64,000 nucleotides of DNA from Aeromonas rivipollensis (lineage in GTDB: Bacteria > Pseudomonadota > Gammaproteobacteria > Enterobacterales > Aeromonadaceae). Under the pieces are notes generated by a model. The model had not been told where the DNA came from. It saw nothing but the letters and a program-made list of their open reading frames with translations, and made no database searches. Position numbers and translations under genes: made by a program. Shown here one piece after another: positions 37,090 to 47,532 of the stretch. The DNA lies in the NCBI RefSeq assembly GCF_010974825.1, contig NZ_JAAILA010000037.1:18099-82098 (forward strand), read 5' to 3'. Positions within the stretch are counted from its first letter, which is position 1. Each line of letters opens with the position of its first letter.

Positions 37090-37638
37090 ATAAAAGGCGG
37101 AAAAAAACTGGGCAAGCAACCGCAAGCCCGCGCTCACCGGATCAATGAAGAGATCCGTCTGAAAGAAGTTCGTCTGACTGGTTTGGACGGTGAGGCCATT
37201 GGCATCACTACCATTCAGGATGCACTGAACTTGGCCCTTGAAGCCGGAGTGGATCTGGTCGAGATCAGTCCTAACGCTGAGCCGCCCGTTTGCCGAATCA
37301 TGGATTACGGCAAATTCCTCTACGAAAAGAGCAAGACCACCAAAGAACAGAAGAAAAAGCAGAAAGTCGTCCAGGTAAAGGAAATCAAATTCCGTCCTGG
37401 CACTGACGAAGGCGACTATCAGGTAAAACTACGCAACCTGGTTCGCTTTCTGGAAGACGGGGATAAGGCTAAGGTCACCCTGCGCTTCCGTGGTCGTGAA
37501 ATGGCCCACCAGGATCTTGGTATCAAGGTTCTGGAGCGAGTCAAGAACGATCTGGAAGAGTTGGCCGTAGTCGAGTCGTTCCCGAAAGTCGAAGGCCGTC
37601 AAGCTGTGATGGTCCTCGCACCCAAGAAGAAATCTTAA
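37090..37638 (+). CDS. infC: InfC, translation initiation factor IF-3, with ATA start codon
   Basis: IF-3 keeps ribosomal subunits apart and checks initiator tRNA and start codon. The protein (182 aa) is clearly IF-3: [34 protein letters not shown] and the C-terminal [18 protein letters not shown]. The reading frame is closed by the thrS stop TAA three bases before ATA 37090, and the first codons read ATA AAA GGC GGA, matching E. coli IF-3 (MKGG, which starts with AUU). GGAGG overlaps the end of thrS. Non-AUG starts let IF-3 repress its own synthesis. Confidence 0.95.
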   Translation: MKGGKKLGKQPQARAHRINEEIRLKEVRLTGLDGEAIGITTIQDALNLALEAGVDLVEISPNAEPPVCRIMDYGKFLYEKSKTTKEQKKKQKVVQVKEIKFRPGTDEGDYQVKLRNLVRFLEDGDKAKVTLRFRGREMAHQDLGIKVLERVKNDLEELAVVESFPKVEGRQAVMVLAPKKKS

Positions 37639-37653
37639 GGCCCACAAGAAATT

Positions 37654-37678
37654 GACTCATGGGTTCGCCCCATGAGTC
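37654..37678 (+). promoter_or_regulatory. infC-rpmI intergenic hairpin, possible L20 control element
   Basis: GACTCATGGG (37654-37663), 5-nt loop, and the perfect complement to 37678. No T run follows. It lies 45 nt upstream of rpmI, where E. coli mRNA carries structures bound by protein L20 for feedback control. It could also be a partial terminator or processing site. Confidence 0.5.
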
Positions 37679-37723
37679 GGTTCGCCTTGCGATTTTGTTG
37701 TCACTCACAATGCGGAGTATGAA

Positions 37724-37921
37724 ATGCCGAAGATGAAAACCAACCGGGGTGCTGCAAAGCGCTTCAAGAAGACTGGCTCAGGTCGCTTCAAGTGCAAGCA
37801 TAACCACCTGCGTCACATCCTGACCAAGAAGAGCAGTAAGCGTAAGCGTAAGCTGGGGCCGAAGTTCATGGTTTCTGCTGCCGACCACAAACGTGTTGTC
37901 GCTTGTCTGCCGTACGCATAA
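37724..37921 (+). CDS. rpmI: RpmI, ribosomal protein bL35
   Basis: A 65-residue basic protein of the large ribosomal subunit with the family start [15 protein letters not shown] and the [13 protein letters not shown] segment. Fourth-position neighbour rplT follows after 14 bp. Feedback by L20 is expected to act at this gene. Confidence 0.97.
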   Translation: MPKMKTNRGAAKRFKKTGSGRFKCKHNHLRHILTKKSSKRKRKLGPKFMVSAADHKRVVACLPYA

Positions 37922-37935
37922 GGGGGATGTGAAAA

Positions 37936-38292
37936 ATGCCAAGAGTTAAACGTGGTGTGACTGCTCGCGCTCGTCACAAGAAAGTAATGAAAGCCGCCAA
38001 GGGTTACTACGGCGCCCGTTCCCGTGTCTACCGCGTAGCGGTACAAGCGGTAACCAAAGCTGGTCAGTATGCCTACCGTGACCGTCGCCAGAAGAAGCGT
38101 CAGTTCCGTCAGCTGTGGATTGCGCGTATCAACGCTGCAGCCCGTCAGAACGGTCTGTCCTACAGCCGTCTGATCGACGGTCTGAAAAAGGCTTCTATCG
38201 AGATCGATCGCAAGATCCTGTCCGATATCGCCGTTCACGACAAGCTGGCTTTCACCGCCCTGGTTGAAAAGGCCAAAGCAGCTCTGGTTTAA
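37936..38292 (+). CDS. rplT: RplT, ribosomal protein bL20
   Basis: A 118-residue protein of the large subunit ([19 protein letters not shown], then [13 protein letters not shown]). It is needed early in subunit assembly and represses rpmI-rplT translation in E. coli. Followed 20 bp later by an intrinsic terminator that separates the ribosomal part of the operon from pheST. Confidence 0.97.
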   Translation: MPRVKRGVTARARHKKVMKAAKGYYGARSRVYRVAVQAVTKAGQYAYRDRRQKKRQFRQLWIARINAAARQNGLSYSRLIDGLKKASIEIDRKILSDIAVHDKLAFTALVEKAKAALV

Positions 38293-38313
38293 TCCGGTTC
38301 TGTTATGAAAGAT

Positions 38314-38339
38314 AAAAGGAGGCTCAGGCCTCCTTTTTT
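38314..38339 (+). terminator. terminator after rplT
   Basis: AAAAGGAGGC (38314-38323), loop TCAG, GCCTCC (38328-38333) and six T. Confidence 0.9.
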
Positions 38340-38507
38340 GTTGCCCGTTTTTTGCTTTCAGTGTGTTGTGCCGTACAGTGCCATCCGTCTTGGTGGCTGA
38401 TGCGAAAATGTCTGATATGCCAACAAACCAAGGTCGATCATCAAAAATTGAAGCGGGCAGGGTAGAGCTTGAGACTCGCTTGATATAACAAAATGATTTA
38501 TAGGGAG

Positions 38508-38548
38508 AAAAGCCCACCATAACTATGGTCAGCCAAGGGGCTTTTTTT
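38508..38548 (+). terminator. terminator-like attenuator upstream of pheS
   Basis: AAAAGCCC (38508-38515) pairs with GGGCTTTT (38538-38545), enclosing a small hairpin ACCAT-AACT-ATGGT (38516-38529), then more T, 68 bp before pheS. E. coli pheST is controlled by attenuation through a phenylalanine-rich leader peptide at this place. I find no phenylalanine-rich leader here, so whether it is an attenuator or a plain terminator is open. The 38340-38507 stretch shows no convincing gene. Confidence 0.6.
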
Positions 38549-38576
38549 GTATTATTCCCCTCTTGACCTTATTTAG

Positions 38577-39599
<1,023 letters not shown>

Positions 39600-39611
39600 G
39601 GGCGAGAGAAC

Positions 39612-41999
39612 ATGAAATTCAGTAAATCCTGGGTGATGGAGTGGGTCCGCACCGAGTTGAGTGACAACGCACTGGCCGAGCAGATCACCATGGCCGGCCT
39701 GGAAGTGGACGCCGTGGAAGCGGTGGCTGGCCAGTTCAACAATGTGGTGGTGGGTGAAGTGGTCGAGTGTGCCCAGCATCCGGACGCCGACAAGCTGCGG
39801 GTGACCAAGGTCAACGTGGGCGAAAGCGATCTGCTGGACATCGTCTGCGGCGCGCCGAACTGCCGCACCGGCCTGAAAGTCTGCGTGGCCAAGGTGGGGG
39901 CGACCCTGCCGGGTGATTTCACCATCAAGAAAGCCAAGCTGCGTGGCCAGCCGTCTCACGGCATGCTCTGCTCCTTCAGCGAGCTGGGTATCGAGGTGGA
40001 AGCGGACGGCATCATAGAGCTGCCACTTGATGCCCCCATCGGCACCGACATTCGCGACTACCTCAATCTGAACGACGTCGCCATCGACGTGGATCTGACT
40101 CCGAACCGTGCCGATTGCCTGGGTATCGCAGGGCTTGCCCGCGAGATTGGCGTGCTCAACAGCGTGGACGTGGTCGAGCCGAGCTGGACCCCTGCTGTCG
40201 CTACCATAGACGCGACCTTCCCGATCCGGGTGGAGGCGCCAGCCGATTGCCCCCGTTATCTGGGCCGTGTCATCAAAGGGCTGAACCTGCAAGCGCAGAG
40301 CCCGCTCTGGATGCAAGAGAAGCTGCGCCGTGGCGGCATTCGCTCCATCGACGCCATCGTCGACATCACCAACTTCCTGCTGCTGGAATACGGTCAGCCG
40401 ATGCACGCCTTCGATCTGGCCAAGCTGGAAGGGGAACTGGTGGTGCGCCGCGCCAAGAGCGATGAGCCCATGACCCTGCTGGACGGTACCGAGGTGAAGC
40501 TCAAAGACAACACCCTGGTGATTGCCGATACACAAGGCCCTGCCTGCATGGCCGGCATCTTCGGCGGCGATCGCACCGGTGTGTCCGAGACCACCACCGA
40601 TATCCTGCTGGAGTGCGCCTTCTTCGCGCCGCTCTCCATCACTGGCCGGGCCCGTGCCTACGGTCTGCACACCGACTCTTCCCACCGCTTCGAGCGCGGG
40701 GTCGATCCCGAGCTGCAAGCCAAGGTGATGGACAGAGCCACCCGCCTGCTGCTGGATATCTGCGGCGGTGAAGCGGGTCCGGTCATCGAAGTCAAATCCG
40801 ATGCCCATCTGCCCAAGGCTGCTCCCATCAAACTGCGCCGTGCCAAGCTCGACAAGGTGATCGGCATCAGCGTGGCCGACGCCCAGGTGCTCGAGATCCT
40901 GACTCGCCTCGGCATGCAGGTGACTGTGGATGCCGACGGTTGGACCGCACTGGCCCCCTCCTGGCGTTTCGACATCGCCATCGAGGAAGACCTCATCGAG
41001 GAAGTGGCCCGTATCTACGGCTACAACAAGATCCCGAACCTGAAACCCGCCGCTTCTCTGGCGATGGTTGAGCAGGCAGAAGGGCAGGTGACCCTGAAGC
41101 GGGTGCGTGACCTGCTGGTCGACCGCGGTTTCCAGGAAGCGATCACCTACAGCTTCGTGGATCCCAAGGCCCAGCAGACCCTGTTCCCCCAGAGCGATGC
41201 CATAGTGCTGCCGAACCCCATCTCGGTCGAGATGTCCGCCATGCGCGTGTCGCTCTTCCCGGGTCTGGTGCAGGCGGTGGTCTACAACCAGAACCGCCAG
41301 CAGGGCCGTGTGCGTCTGTTCGAGCAGGGCCTGCGTTTCATCAAGGACGCGAGCGCCGAGAACGGCATCCGTCAGGAGCCCATGCTGGCCGGCATCATCA
41401 CCGGCAACCAGAGCGACGAGCACTGGGACGTCAAGAGCCGTGGCAGCGACTTCTTTGATTTGAAAGGGGATCTGGAAGCAGTGCTGGATCTCACCGCCGA
41501 AGGGGCTACTTTCAGCTTCGAGCGCACCGAGCACAGCGCCCTGCATCCTGGTCAGAGTGCCGCCATACTGCGCAATGGCGCCGTCATCGGCCACATTGGC
41601 GTGATCCACCCGAGCCTCGAGAAGAAGCTGGGTCTCAAGAGCCGTGCCGTGATGTTCGAGCTGGAACTGGACAAGCTGACCCCTGCCAAGGTGCCGGTTG
41701 CAGCCGAAGTTTCCCGCTTCCCGGCCAATCGCCGTGACATCGCCGTGGTGGTCGACGTTGCGGTTCTGGCCGGTGATGTCCTGGCAGTAATTAAAAAAGT
41801 TGGCGGAAATCAGTTAGTTGGAATAAACTTGTTCGACGTATACCAGGGTGCTGGTATGGCAGAGGACAAGAAGAGCCTGGCCATCAGTCTAGTGTTGCAA
41901 GACACCCAGCGCACCCTGGAGGAGAAAGAGATTGCCGAGACCGTAGACAATGTCGTGCGGGCCCTTGGTGAAGAGTTGAATGCATCCTTGAGGGATTGA
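39612..41999 (+). CDS. pheT: PheT, phenylalanyl-tRNA synthetase beta subunit
   Basis: A 795-residue subunit with the usual order: N-terminal EMAP-II-like tRNA-binding domain (about 39-150), B3/B4 editing domain, B5 DNA-binding-like domain, catalytic-like core and the C-terminal ferredoxin-fold anticodon-binding domain. Length equals the E. coli subunit. The long reading frame on the opposite strand is a coding shadow. ihfA begins 3 bp after its stop. Confidence 0.98.
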   Translation: MKFSKSWVMEWVRTELSDNALAEQITMAGLEVDAVEAVAGQFNNVVVGEVVECAQHPDADKLRVTKVNVGESDLLDIVCGAPNCRTGLKVCVAKVGATLPGDFTIKKAKLRGQPSHGMLCSFSELGIEVEADGIIELPLDAPIGTDIRDYLNLNDVAIDVDLTPNRADCLGIAGLAREIGVLNSVDVVEPSWTPAVATIDATFPIRVEAPADCPRYLGRVIKGLNLQAQSPLWMQEKLRRGGIRSIDAIVDITNFLLLEYGQPMHAFDLAKLEGELVVRRAKSDEPMTLLDGTEVKLKDNTLVIADTQGPACMAGIFGGDRTGVSETTTDILLECAFFAPLSITGRARAYGLHTDSSHRFERGVDPELQAKVMDRATRLLLDICGGEAGPVIEVKSDAHLPKAAPIKLRRAKLDKVIGISVADAQVLEILTRLGMQVTVDADGWTALAPSWRFDIAIEEDLIEEVARIYGYNKIPNLKPAASLAMVEQAEGQVTLKRVRDLLVDRGFQEAITYSFVDPKAQQTLFPQSDAIVLPNPISVEMSAMRVSLFPGLVQAVVYNQNRQQGRVRLFEQGLRFIKDASAENGIRQEPMLAGIITGNQSDEHWDVKSRGSDFFDLKGDLEAVLDLTAEGATFSFERTEHSALHPGQSAAILRNGAVIGHIGVIHPSLEKKLGLKSRAVMFELELDKLTPAKVPVAAEVSRFPANRRDIAVVVDVAVLAGDVLAVIKKVGGNQLVGINLFDVYQGAGMAEDKKSLAISLVLQDTQRTLEEKEIAETVDNVVRALGEELNASLRD

Positions 42000-42002
42000 T
42001 CT

Positions 42003-42299
42003 ATGGCGCTTACCAAAGCCGACATTGCAGAGCACCTGTTCACCCAGCTCGGGATGAGCAAGCGTGAAGCCAAAGACATGGTGGAAGCCTTCTTTGAGGA
42101 AATCAGACAGGCGCTCGAGCGCGGTGAACAAGTCAAGATTTCAGGCTTCGGTAACTTTGATCTTCGTGAGAAGAACCAGCGTCCCGGACGTAACCCCAAG
42201 ACGGGCGAGGATATTCCCATCAGCGCCCGTCGCGTGGTGACCTTCCGGCCTGGCCAGAAGCTCAAGGCCAGGGTAGAAAATGTTGAACCCAATGAGTAA
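42003..42299 (+). CDS. ihfA: IhfA, integration host factor alpha subunit
   Basis: A 98-residue HU-family DNA-bending protein: [13 protein letters not shown] at the start, [22 protein letters not shown] with the intercalating proline region of the beta arm, and a short acidic tail. It pairs with IhfB to bend DNA at promoters and recombination sites. Last gene of the translation operon, as in E. coli, closed by its terminator. Confidence 0.97.
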   Translation: MALTKADIAEHLFTQLGMSKREAKDMVEAFFEEIRQALERGEQVKISGFGNFDLREKNQRPGRNPKTGEDIPISARRVVTFRPGQKLKARVENVEPNE

Positions 42300-42301
42300 A
42301 G

Positions 42302-42327
42302 AAAAGCCAGGCAACCGCCTGGCTTTT
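42302..42327 (+). terminator. terminator after ihfA
   Basis: AAAAGCCAGGC (42302-42312), loop AACC and GCCTGGCTTTT (42317-42327). It ends only 8 nt before the start codon of the hybrid kinase gene. Confidence 0.92.
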
Positions 42328-42335
42328 GCGTTTCG

Positions 42336-45300
42336 ATGATAAAGACCCTCTTCCTGTTTGGTGCGCTGCTGGCCTTGCCGCTGCGTGCCGCCACGCTTCC
42401 CCTGTCAGCCGAGACCCAGGCCTATGCCGATACGCTCACCGGGCTGACTTTCTGCTACCCGGCCCTGCAGCGTCCGCCCTATCTGGAAGCGCAGGGGGGC
42501 CTGCTCATCGATCAGATGAAACGACTGGCCCTGCAACTGCCGGTGCCGCTGCGTTTCGAAAAACTGCCCAACTGGGCGGCGACCCTGCAGGGTTTGCAGC
42601 GCGGGCAGTGCGATCTCATCCCCCATGTGGGCCCAACCCGGGAGACCATGCCCGGCACGGCCTTGAGCCGTGCCATGCTGGAGGCGGAGTCCGCCATCCT
42701 CTATCGGGGGGAGCTCGAGCAGGCGACCTTCCTGGTCTCGCCCATCTGGCAGGCAGAGGAGACCCTGCAGCGGCTCTATCCCCACTCGTCCCAGCTGCTC
42801 CTGACCGATGCGGAAAACTGGTACGGGGCCCTGGTGGCGGGCAGGGGCAGCGCCTACCTCGGTGACTATCTGCAACTGCGTTACCTGATGCGGGAATTCC
42901 CGGACGAGGGGCTTCGCCTGCGGCGGATGCGCAGCGACGATCTGGTGATCAGCTACCGGTTGATGATGGACGACAAGCCGCAGTTGCAGGAGCTGATAGA
43001 CACGGCGATCCGCTTCCTGCCGCCGGGCAGCCTCTATCGGGATCTGGGGCGCTATCTGCCCCAGAGCGAGCAGGACATCAACCCCTTGCACTTCACCGAC
43101 AAGGAGCAGGCCTGGCTGGTCGGCAGCGCGCGCACCATCAAGCTGGTGGCGGATCCCGGCTTCATGCCCTACAGCGGCGTCAACCAGCAGGGTGAGCTCA
43201 TCGGCTGGAGCGGCGATGTGCTGCGGGAGGTGAGCCGCCAGACAGGGCTGAATTTCGAACTGATCCCCGTTGCCAGCAAGGAGGAGGCGCTGGCCAGGCT
43301 GCGCAGCGGGGAGGCCGCCATGATGGCCGGTCTGCTGGAGTCGCCGGCACTGCACGAGGAGTTCGAGTTCACCCGTGCGGTGGCAACCAGTCGCTATGCC
43401 CTGGTCAGCCGCAAGGGGGGGGCTTATCACGCCCTTGCCGAGGTCAAGGGCAAGGTGGTCGTGCCCCGTATGCTCTACGACCCCAGCCTGCTGGCCCGGT
43501 TCGGGCCACACGACTGGGGGGTGACCGACAACCTGCTGCAAGGGCTGGCGGCGGTGCAGAGCGGTGAGGCCGATGCCATGCTGGCCGAGCTCTATCAACT
43601 GCAATATCCGCTGCGCAACAACCAGCTGAGCGAGCTGAGCATCACCGAGCTGCCTGAGGTGTTTGGCCTCGGCTTTGCCATCAGGCGGGATCAGCCAAGG
43701 CTCGCCGGGGTGCTGGAGCAGAGCCTGACGACAATCAACGATCGCCAGGTGAGCGAACTGGTCCAGCGTTGGCGACGCCTCGTCCTGAACCAGCAAGAGG
43801 GGGTCAGTTACGGCTTCTGGCTTGGCTCCATTTTGCTGGCACTCCTGATCAGCGCGGGGGTGATCTGGTCAATCTGGCGCTCCCGCCAGCAGCTGGCCCA
43901 GGAGGCGCGTGAGCGCCAGAAGGCGGAGCAGGCGCTGGCGCTGGAGAGCAAGTTCAGGGAGTCCCTGTTCCAGTCGCTGCCCGTGCCCGTGTTCTTGCGC
44001 AATGACAAGGGGGAGGTGATCAAGCGCAACAAGCGTGCCAAACGGATGGAGGCACGCTACGCCACCGATCTCGTGCTGCCGTCCCCGCAGCTGCAAGGGG
44101 CTGAGGGGGAGATAGCCCTGCGGGATCAGGTCTACTCCTATGCCCAGATCCCGCTGCGCCTGGGGCCCCAGGCCCCGGCCGGGGATCTCATCGCCCTGTC
44201 AGACATCAGCGCCCTGCGTGAGCGCACCCGCTTGCTGCGCCAGGCGGAGCGACGCTTGCGGGCCCTCACCAATACGGTGCCCGGGGTAGTGCTGCAGTTT
44301 ACCCTGCAAGGCGGCACCATCACCCGGGTGGAGTTCGTCAGCCGCGGCAGCCATGAGCTGCTGGGGCTGGCGAGCCAGCAGATCCGCCTCAATCCCAACG
44401 AGACCCTCACCCGCATCTCGCACCAGGACAGGCGGGAGATGCGTGCCCCCATGCTGACCATGTTGCAGGCCGGGCGCCCCTTCTCCCATCTGCTGCGCTA
44501 CCAGCATCCGACCAAGGGCTCGCGCTGGCTGCAGTTCTCCGGCAGGGGGCGCCGTCAGGGGGAGGGGTGGCGCGTCTTTGGAGTGGTGCAGGATGTGACC
44601 AACCGGGTCGAGCAGGAGCACTCCCTGCAACTCTCCCACGAGCAGGCCCAGCAGGCCGTGCTCGCCAAGGGGCGCTTCCTCGCCGCCGTGAGCCACGAGA
44701 TCCGCACCCCCATGAACGCCATCCTGGGGTTGCTGGAGTGGCTGGATCAGACCGAACTCTCCGCGGAGCAGACCTCGGTGCTGGCGCACGTCAGGCAGGC
44801 GGGCAACGAGTTGCTCGGGCTGCTCAACGACGTGCTCGATTTCAGCCGCAACGAGAACCGCCAGCTGCGGCTCACCCTGCAGCCGACCGATCTGGTGGAG
44901 CTGTGCGAGCATGTGGCGGCGGTGCACTGGTCCAAGGCGCGCTCCAAACACCTGCAGATGCGCCTCAACCTGGATCCGGCACTGCCTGCCCTGATGGCGC
45001 TCGATCCCCACAGGGTGCAGCAGGTGCTGCACAACCTGCTCTCCAACGCCATCAAGTTCAGCGAGCAGGGCGAGGTGGTGCTCTGGGCCCGCCGGCATGG
45101 GGACTGGGTCTGGTGCGGGGTGGACGATCAGGGGCCCGGCATCAGTGCCGAGCTGCTGCCTCGGCTGTTCCAGCCCTTCGAGCAAGGGGAGGAGCTGGGT
45201 CAGCTCAGGGCCCAGGGTACCGGCTTGGGGCTGGCCATCTGTCGCCAGCTGATGGAGCAGATGGGAGGGGAGATCCGGGTCGAGCCGGTGGCCACTGGCG

Positions 45301-46277
45301 GCAGCCGCTTCATCTGCGCATGGCCCCTCAAAGAGACGCAGGAGAAGGCGCCCTGGCAGCCAAGGTTCAAACAGATTTCCCTGCAGCTTCCCCCCGAGGA
45401 GCTGGCGTACGTGCGGGCCTGGCTCGCCGAGTTTGGCGTGACCGAGGAGGCGACGGCGCCCGGCCTTTCCGCCACCCAGGATGAACAGGGACTGCGTGCC
45501 TGGTCCTGGCAGGGGGAGCCCTGGATCCCGGGCGCCGTGGTGAGCCTGCTGCAACCCAGGCTGGTTCAGGGGAGCGGGGAGGTCGCGGATCTGCCGGGGG
45601 CCGGCATGCGGGTCCTCCTGGTGGAAGATCACGAGGTGAACCGGGTGCTGATCAGCATGCAGCTGAGTCAGCTGGGCGCCCGGGTGCTGAGCGCCGCCAA
45701 TGGCCGCCTGGCCCTCGAGATCCTGGGGCGGGAATCTGTCGATCTGGTGCTGACCGACCTGCAGATGCCGGTGATGGACGGTGCCGAGCTCTGCAAGCAG
45801 TTGCGGGCCTCGGCGCGCTGGCAGCAGTTGCCCGTCTATGTGATCACCGCCGATCTCAGCGAGCAGGCGGCCCAGCGTCTGGCCGACTGCGGCTGCCAGG
45901 GCCATTTGGACAAGCCCGTCCTGCTGAAGGAGCTGGCCATCTTGCTGCGCACCGTCTCCGGTCGCAGCAGTGCGCCCCTGGTGGAGACTTCGGTCAAGGC
46001 CAGCCCCATGACGACACTGCTCAACCCGGCGCTCATCAACCTCTATCTGGTGTCGGCTCGTCAGGATCTGGCCGACATTGAGGGGTGCGTCACGGCAGGG
46101 AATGAAGGTGCCCTCAATACGGCTTTACACAAGATGAAGGGGGCCGCCAAAATGGTGGGGGCCGCCGCCCTGGTACAGGTGATCGAGCGCTGGCAGCGCG
46201 ACCCTGGGCACCCCTTGGTGGAAGAATTGCAGCAGGCCGTGGAAGACGTCTGCTGGCAACTGGGCGAGAGAGCATGA
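42336..46277 (+). CDS. BvgS-like hybrid sensor histidine kinase
   Basis: A 1313-residue inner-membrane sensor: signal peptide (1-18), two periplasmic SBP-3/Venus-flytrap domains (about 25-245 and 265-480), one membrane helix (about 492-514), two PAS-like segments, a HisKA domain with H787 in VSHEIRTPMN, a HATPase domain (NAIKFSEQG, DQGPGIS, GTGLGLAI), a receiver with D1141 (LTDLQMPVMDG) and a C-terminal Hpt with H1265 (LHKMKGAAKM). This is the BvgS/VieS/RocS layout, a four-step phosphorelay. The ligand is unknown. There is hardly a ribosome site, and the ihfA terminator lies just upstream. The next gene, 1 bp later, is its likely response regulator. Confidence 0.92.
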   Translation: MIKTLFLFGALLALPLRAATLPLSAETQAYADTLTGLTFCYPALQRPPYLEAQGGLLIDQMKRLALQLPVPLRFEKLPNWAATLQGLQRGQCDLIPHVGPTRETMPGTALSRAMLEAESAILYRGELEQATFLVSPIWQAEETLQRLYPHSSQLLLTDAENWYGALVAGRGSAYLGDYLQLRYLMREFPDEGLRLRRMRSDDLVISYRLMMDDKPQLQELIDTAIRFLPPGSLYRDLGRYLPQSEQDINPLHFTDKEQAWLVGSARTIKLVADPGFMPYSGVNQQGELIGWSGDVLREVSRQTGLNFELIPVASKEEALARLRSGEAAMMAGLLESPALHEEFEFTRAVATSRYALVSRKGGAYHALAEVKGKVVVPRMLYDPSLLARFGPHDWGVTDNLLQGLAAVQSGEADAMLAELYQLQYPLRNNQLSELSITELPEVFGLGFAIRRDQPRLAGVLEQSLTTINDRQVSELVQRWRRLVLNQQEGVSYGFWLGSILLALLISAGVIWSIWRSRQQLAQEARERQKAEQALALESKFRESLFQSLPVPVFLRNDKGEVIKRNKRAKRMEARYATDLVLPSPQLQGAEGEIALRDQVYSYAQIPLRLGPQAPAGDLIALSDISALRERTRLLRQAERRLRALTNTVPGVVLQFTLQGGTITRVEFVSRGSHELLGLASQQIRLNPNETLTRISHQDRREMRAPMLTMLQAGRPFSHLLRYQHPTKGSRWLQFSGRGRRQGEGWRVFGVVQDVTNRVEQEHSLQLSHEQAQQAVLAKGRFLAAVSHEIRTPMNAILGLLEWLDQTELSAEQTSVLAHVRQAGNELLGLLNDVLDFSRNENRQLRLTLQPTDLVELCEHVAAVHWSKARSKHLQMRLNLDPALPALMALDPHRVQQVLHNLLSNAIKFSEQGEVVLWARRHGDWVWCGVDDQGPGISAELLPRLFQPFEQGEELGQLRAQGTGLGLAICRQLMEQMGGEIRVEPVATGGSRFICAWPLKETQEKAPWQPRFKQISLQLPPEELAYVRAWLAEFGVTEEATAPGLSATQDEQGLRAWSWQGEPWIPGAVVSLLQPRLVQGSGEVADLPGAGMRVLLVEDHEVNRVLISMQLSQLGARVLSAANGRLALEILGRESVDLVLTDLQMPVMDGAELCKQLRASARWQQLPVYVITADLSEQAAQRLADCGCQGHLDKPVLLKELAILLRTVSGRSSAPLVETSVKASPMTTLLNPALINLYLVSARQDLADIEGCVTAGNEGALNTALHKMKGAAKMVGAAALVQVIERWQRDPGHPLVEELQQAVEDVCWQLGERA

Positions 46278-46278
46278 G

Positions 46279-47529
46279 ATGATCATCACAGATGAAGAGT
46301 TGTTGGCCTTGCTGGAGTCAGATGTCAGCCAGGAGCCCGTATTTCACCCCGTCAGCGTCTATGCCCTGGACGCCGTCTCCCATCAGGCGGCAAAGGAGGC
46401 GGGCCTGCCGGCCTATGCCAGCCTGCACCGTACCCGGCCGGACGCGAGCTGGCAGTGGGAGGGATTGTTCGCCGCCGGGGCCATCGCCCTGTTCGATCCC
46501 GCCTCCCACGGGGGGGCCGACTATCTGCCCCATCTGCAGACCCCGGGGGTGGGGATCTACCGCCTGACGGATCCCTGGCTTGAGGGGTTGCAGGCGCGGG
46601 AGCAGGGGTGGCGGGACTGGCTAGCCCGGCTCCAGATCCTGTTGCTCGAGGATCACCCCTTCCAGGGAGCCTGCATCCAGCAGGAGATCCAGATGCTGGG
46701 ACTTCCCTGCCACTGGGTGCAGGATGGCGACGGCTGCCTGCAGGCGCTGGAAGAGGGGGGCGTGGGGCTGCTGATCTGCGATCTCAGCCTGGCGGAACAG
46801 GATGCCATCAGTCTCCTGATGAGCCATCCCCAGTACCGTCACAGCGGCCTGCCCATCATACTGCTGTCCGCCCACGATCAGACCCTGATCGACGGCGCCA
46901 GACGCCTGCTGCACGACGCCGGCTTCAACGTGCTGGCTGCCCTGGCCAAGCCGCTGCAGAGCGACGATCTGTTGCGCCTGCTCAAGGCGCTCTACCTGGG
47001 GCCGCAGCGCCAGCGCAGGCTGGGTGGCCTGAAACGCACCATTCGCAGCTGGCAGGGAGGGGCGCGGGGTCAGCTTGGCCTGCAGGCGGATGCGGCATCC
47101 AGCCCCCTGCCAATCTGGCTGGCCGTGAGCAGCCTGCCCCCTCACTGGGAGCCCCTCAAGGCATGGCTGGAGCAGCATGGCAGGCAGGCGAGCGAGCTGA
47201 CCCTGGTCATCCATCGGCGGGACAACTTGCTGAACCAGGCGGATCGCTTCGCCCTGGTGCTGCAGGCGAGTCTTGCCGGGGCCAGGCTGGCTCTGCTGTT
47301 GGACAATGCCCAGCACCTGCCTTTCGATCAGCTGGAGCGGCTGCCGATCCAGAGCCTGCTGCTGGGGCAGCATCTGCTGCCGGAGCTGGAGGCCATGGCC
47401 GCCGACTCTTTGCTCGCCCGCTTCATCCAGCGTGCTCGCGAGCTCGGCATGGCCCTCTATCTCGACGATCCCTTCAACCTGCAGGATCCCGCCCAGTGGC
47501 AGGAGCTCGGCATGGCGGGGCGCTGGTAG
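46279..47529 (+). CDS. response regulator with central receiver and degenerate EAL-like C-terminus
   Basis: The 416-residue protein has an unusual order: about 115 residues of unknown N-terminal domain, then a receiver domain (about 117-240) with LLLEDH, the phospho-accepting aspartate D168 in ICDLSL and the late LAKPL, then a 165-residue C-terminal part. Its end (LLLGQHLLPELEA, LARFIQRARELGMALYLDDPF) has the strand-helix rhythm of an EAL domain but lacks the EAL motif and metal ligands, so it should not hydrolyse c-di-GMP. It begins 1 bp after the kinase gene and is the likely partner. VieA/RocR-type systems are the nearest analogues. Confidence 0.75.
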   Translation: MIITDEELLALLESDVSQEPVFHPVSVYALDAVSHQAAKEAGLPAYASLHRTRPDASWQWEGLFAAGAIALFDPASHGGADYLPHLQTPGVGIYRLTDPWLEGLQAREQGWRDWLARLQILLLEDHPFQGACIQQEIQMLGLPCHWVQDGDGCLQALEEGGVGLLICDLSLAEQDAISLLMSHPQYRHSGLPIILLSAHDQTLIDGARRLLHDAGFNVLAALAKPLQSDDLLRLLKALYLGPQRQRRLGGLKRTIRSWQGGARGQLGLQADAASSPLPIWLAVSSLPPHWEPLKAWLEQHGRQASELTLVIHRRDNLLNQADRFALVLQASLAGARLALLLDNAQHLPFDQLERLPIQSLLLGQHLLPELEAMAADSLLARFIQRARELGMALYLDDPFNLQDPAQWQELGMAGRW

Positions 47530-47532
47530 CCC

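Noticed and set aside
38305..38400. Short frame starting in the rplT terminator with three Phe codons, as a possible pheST leader peptide
   Set aside because: Phe codons are scattered and lie inside the terminator T run; no ribosome site.
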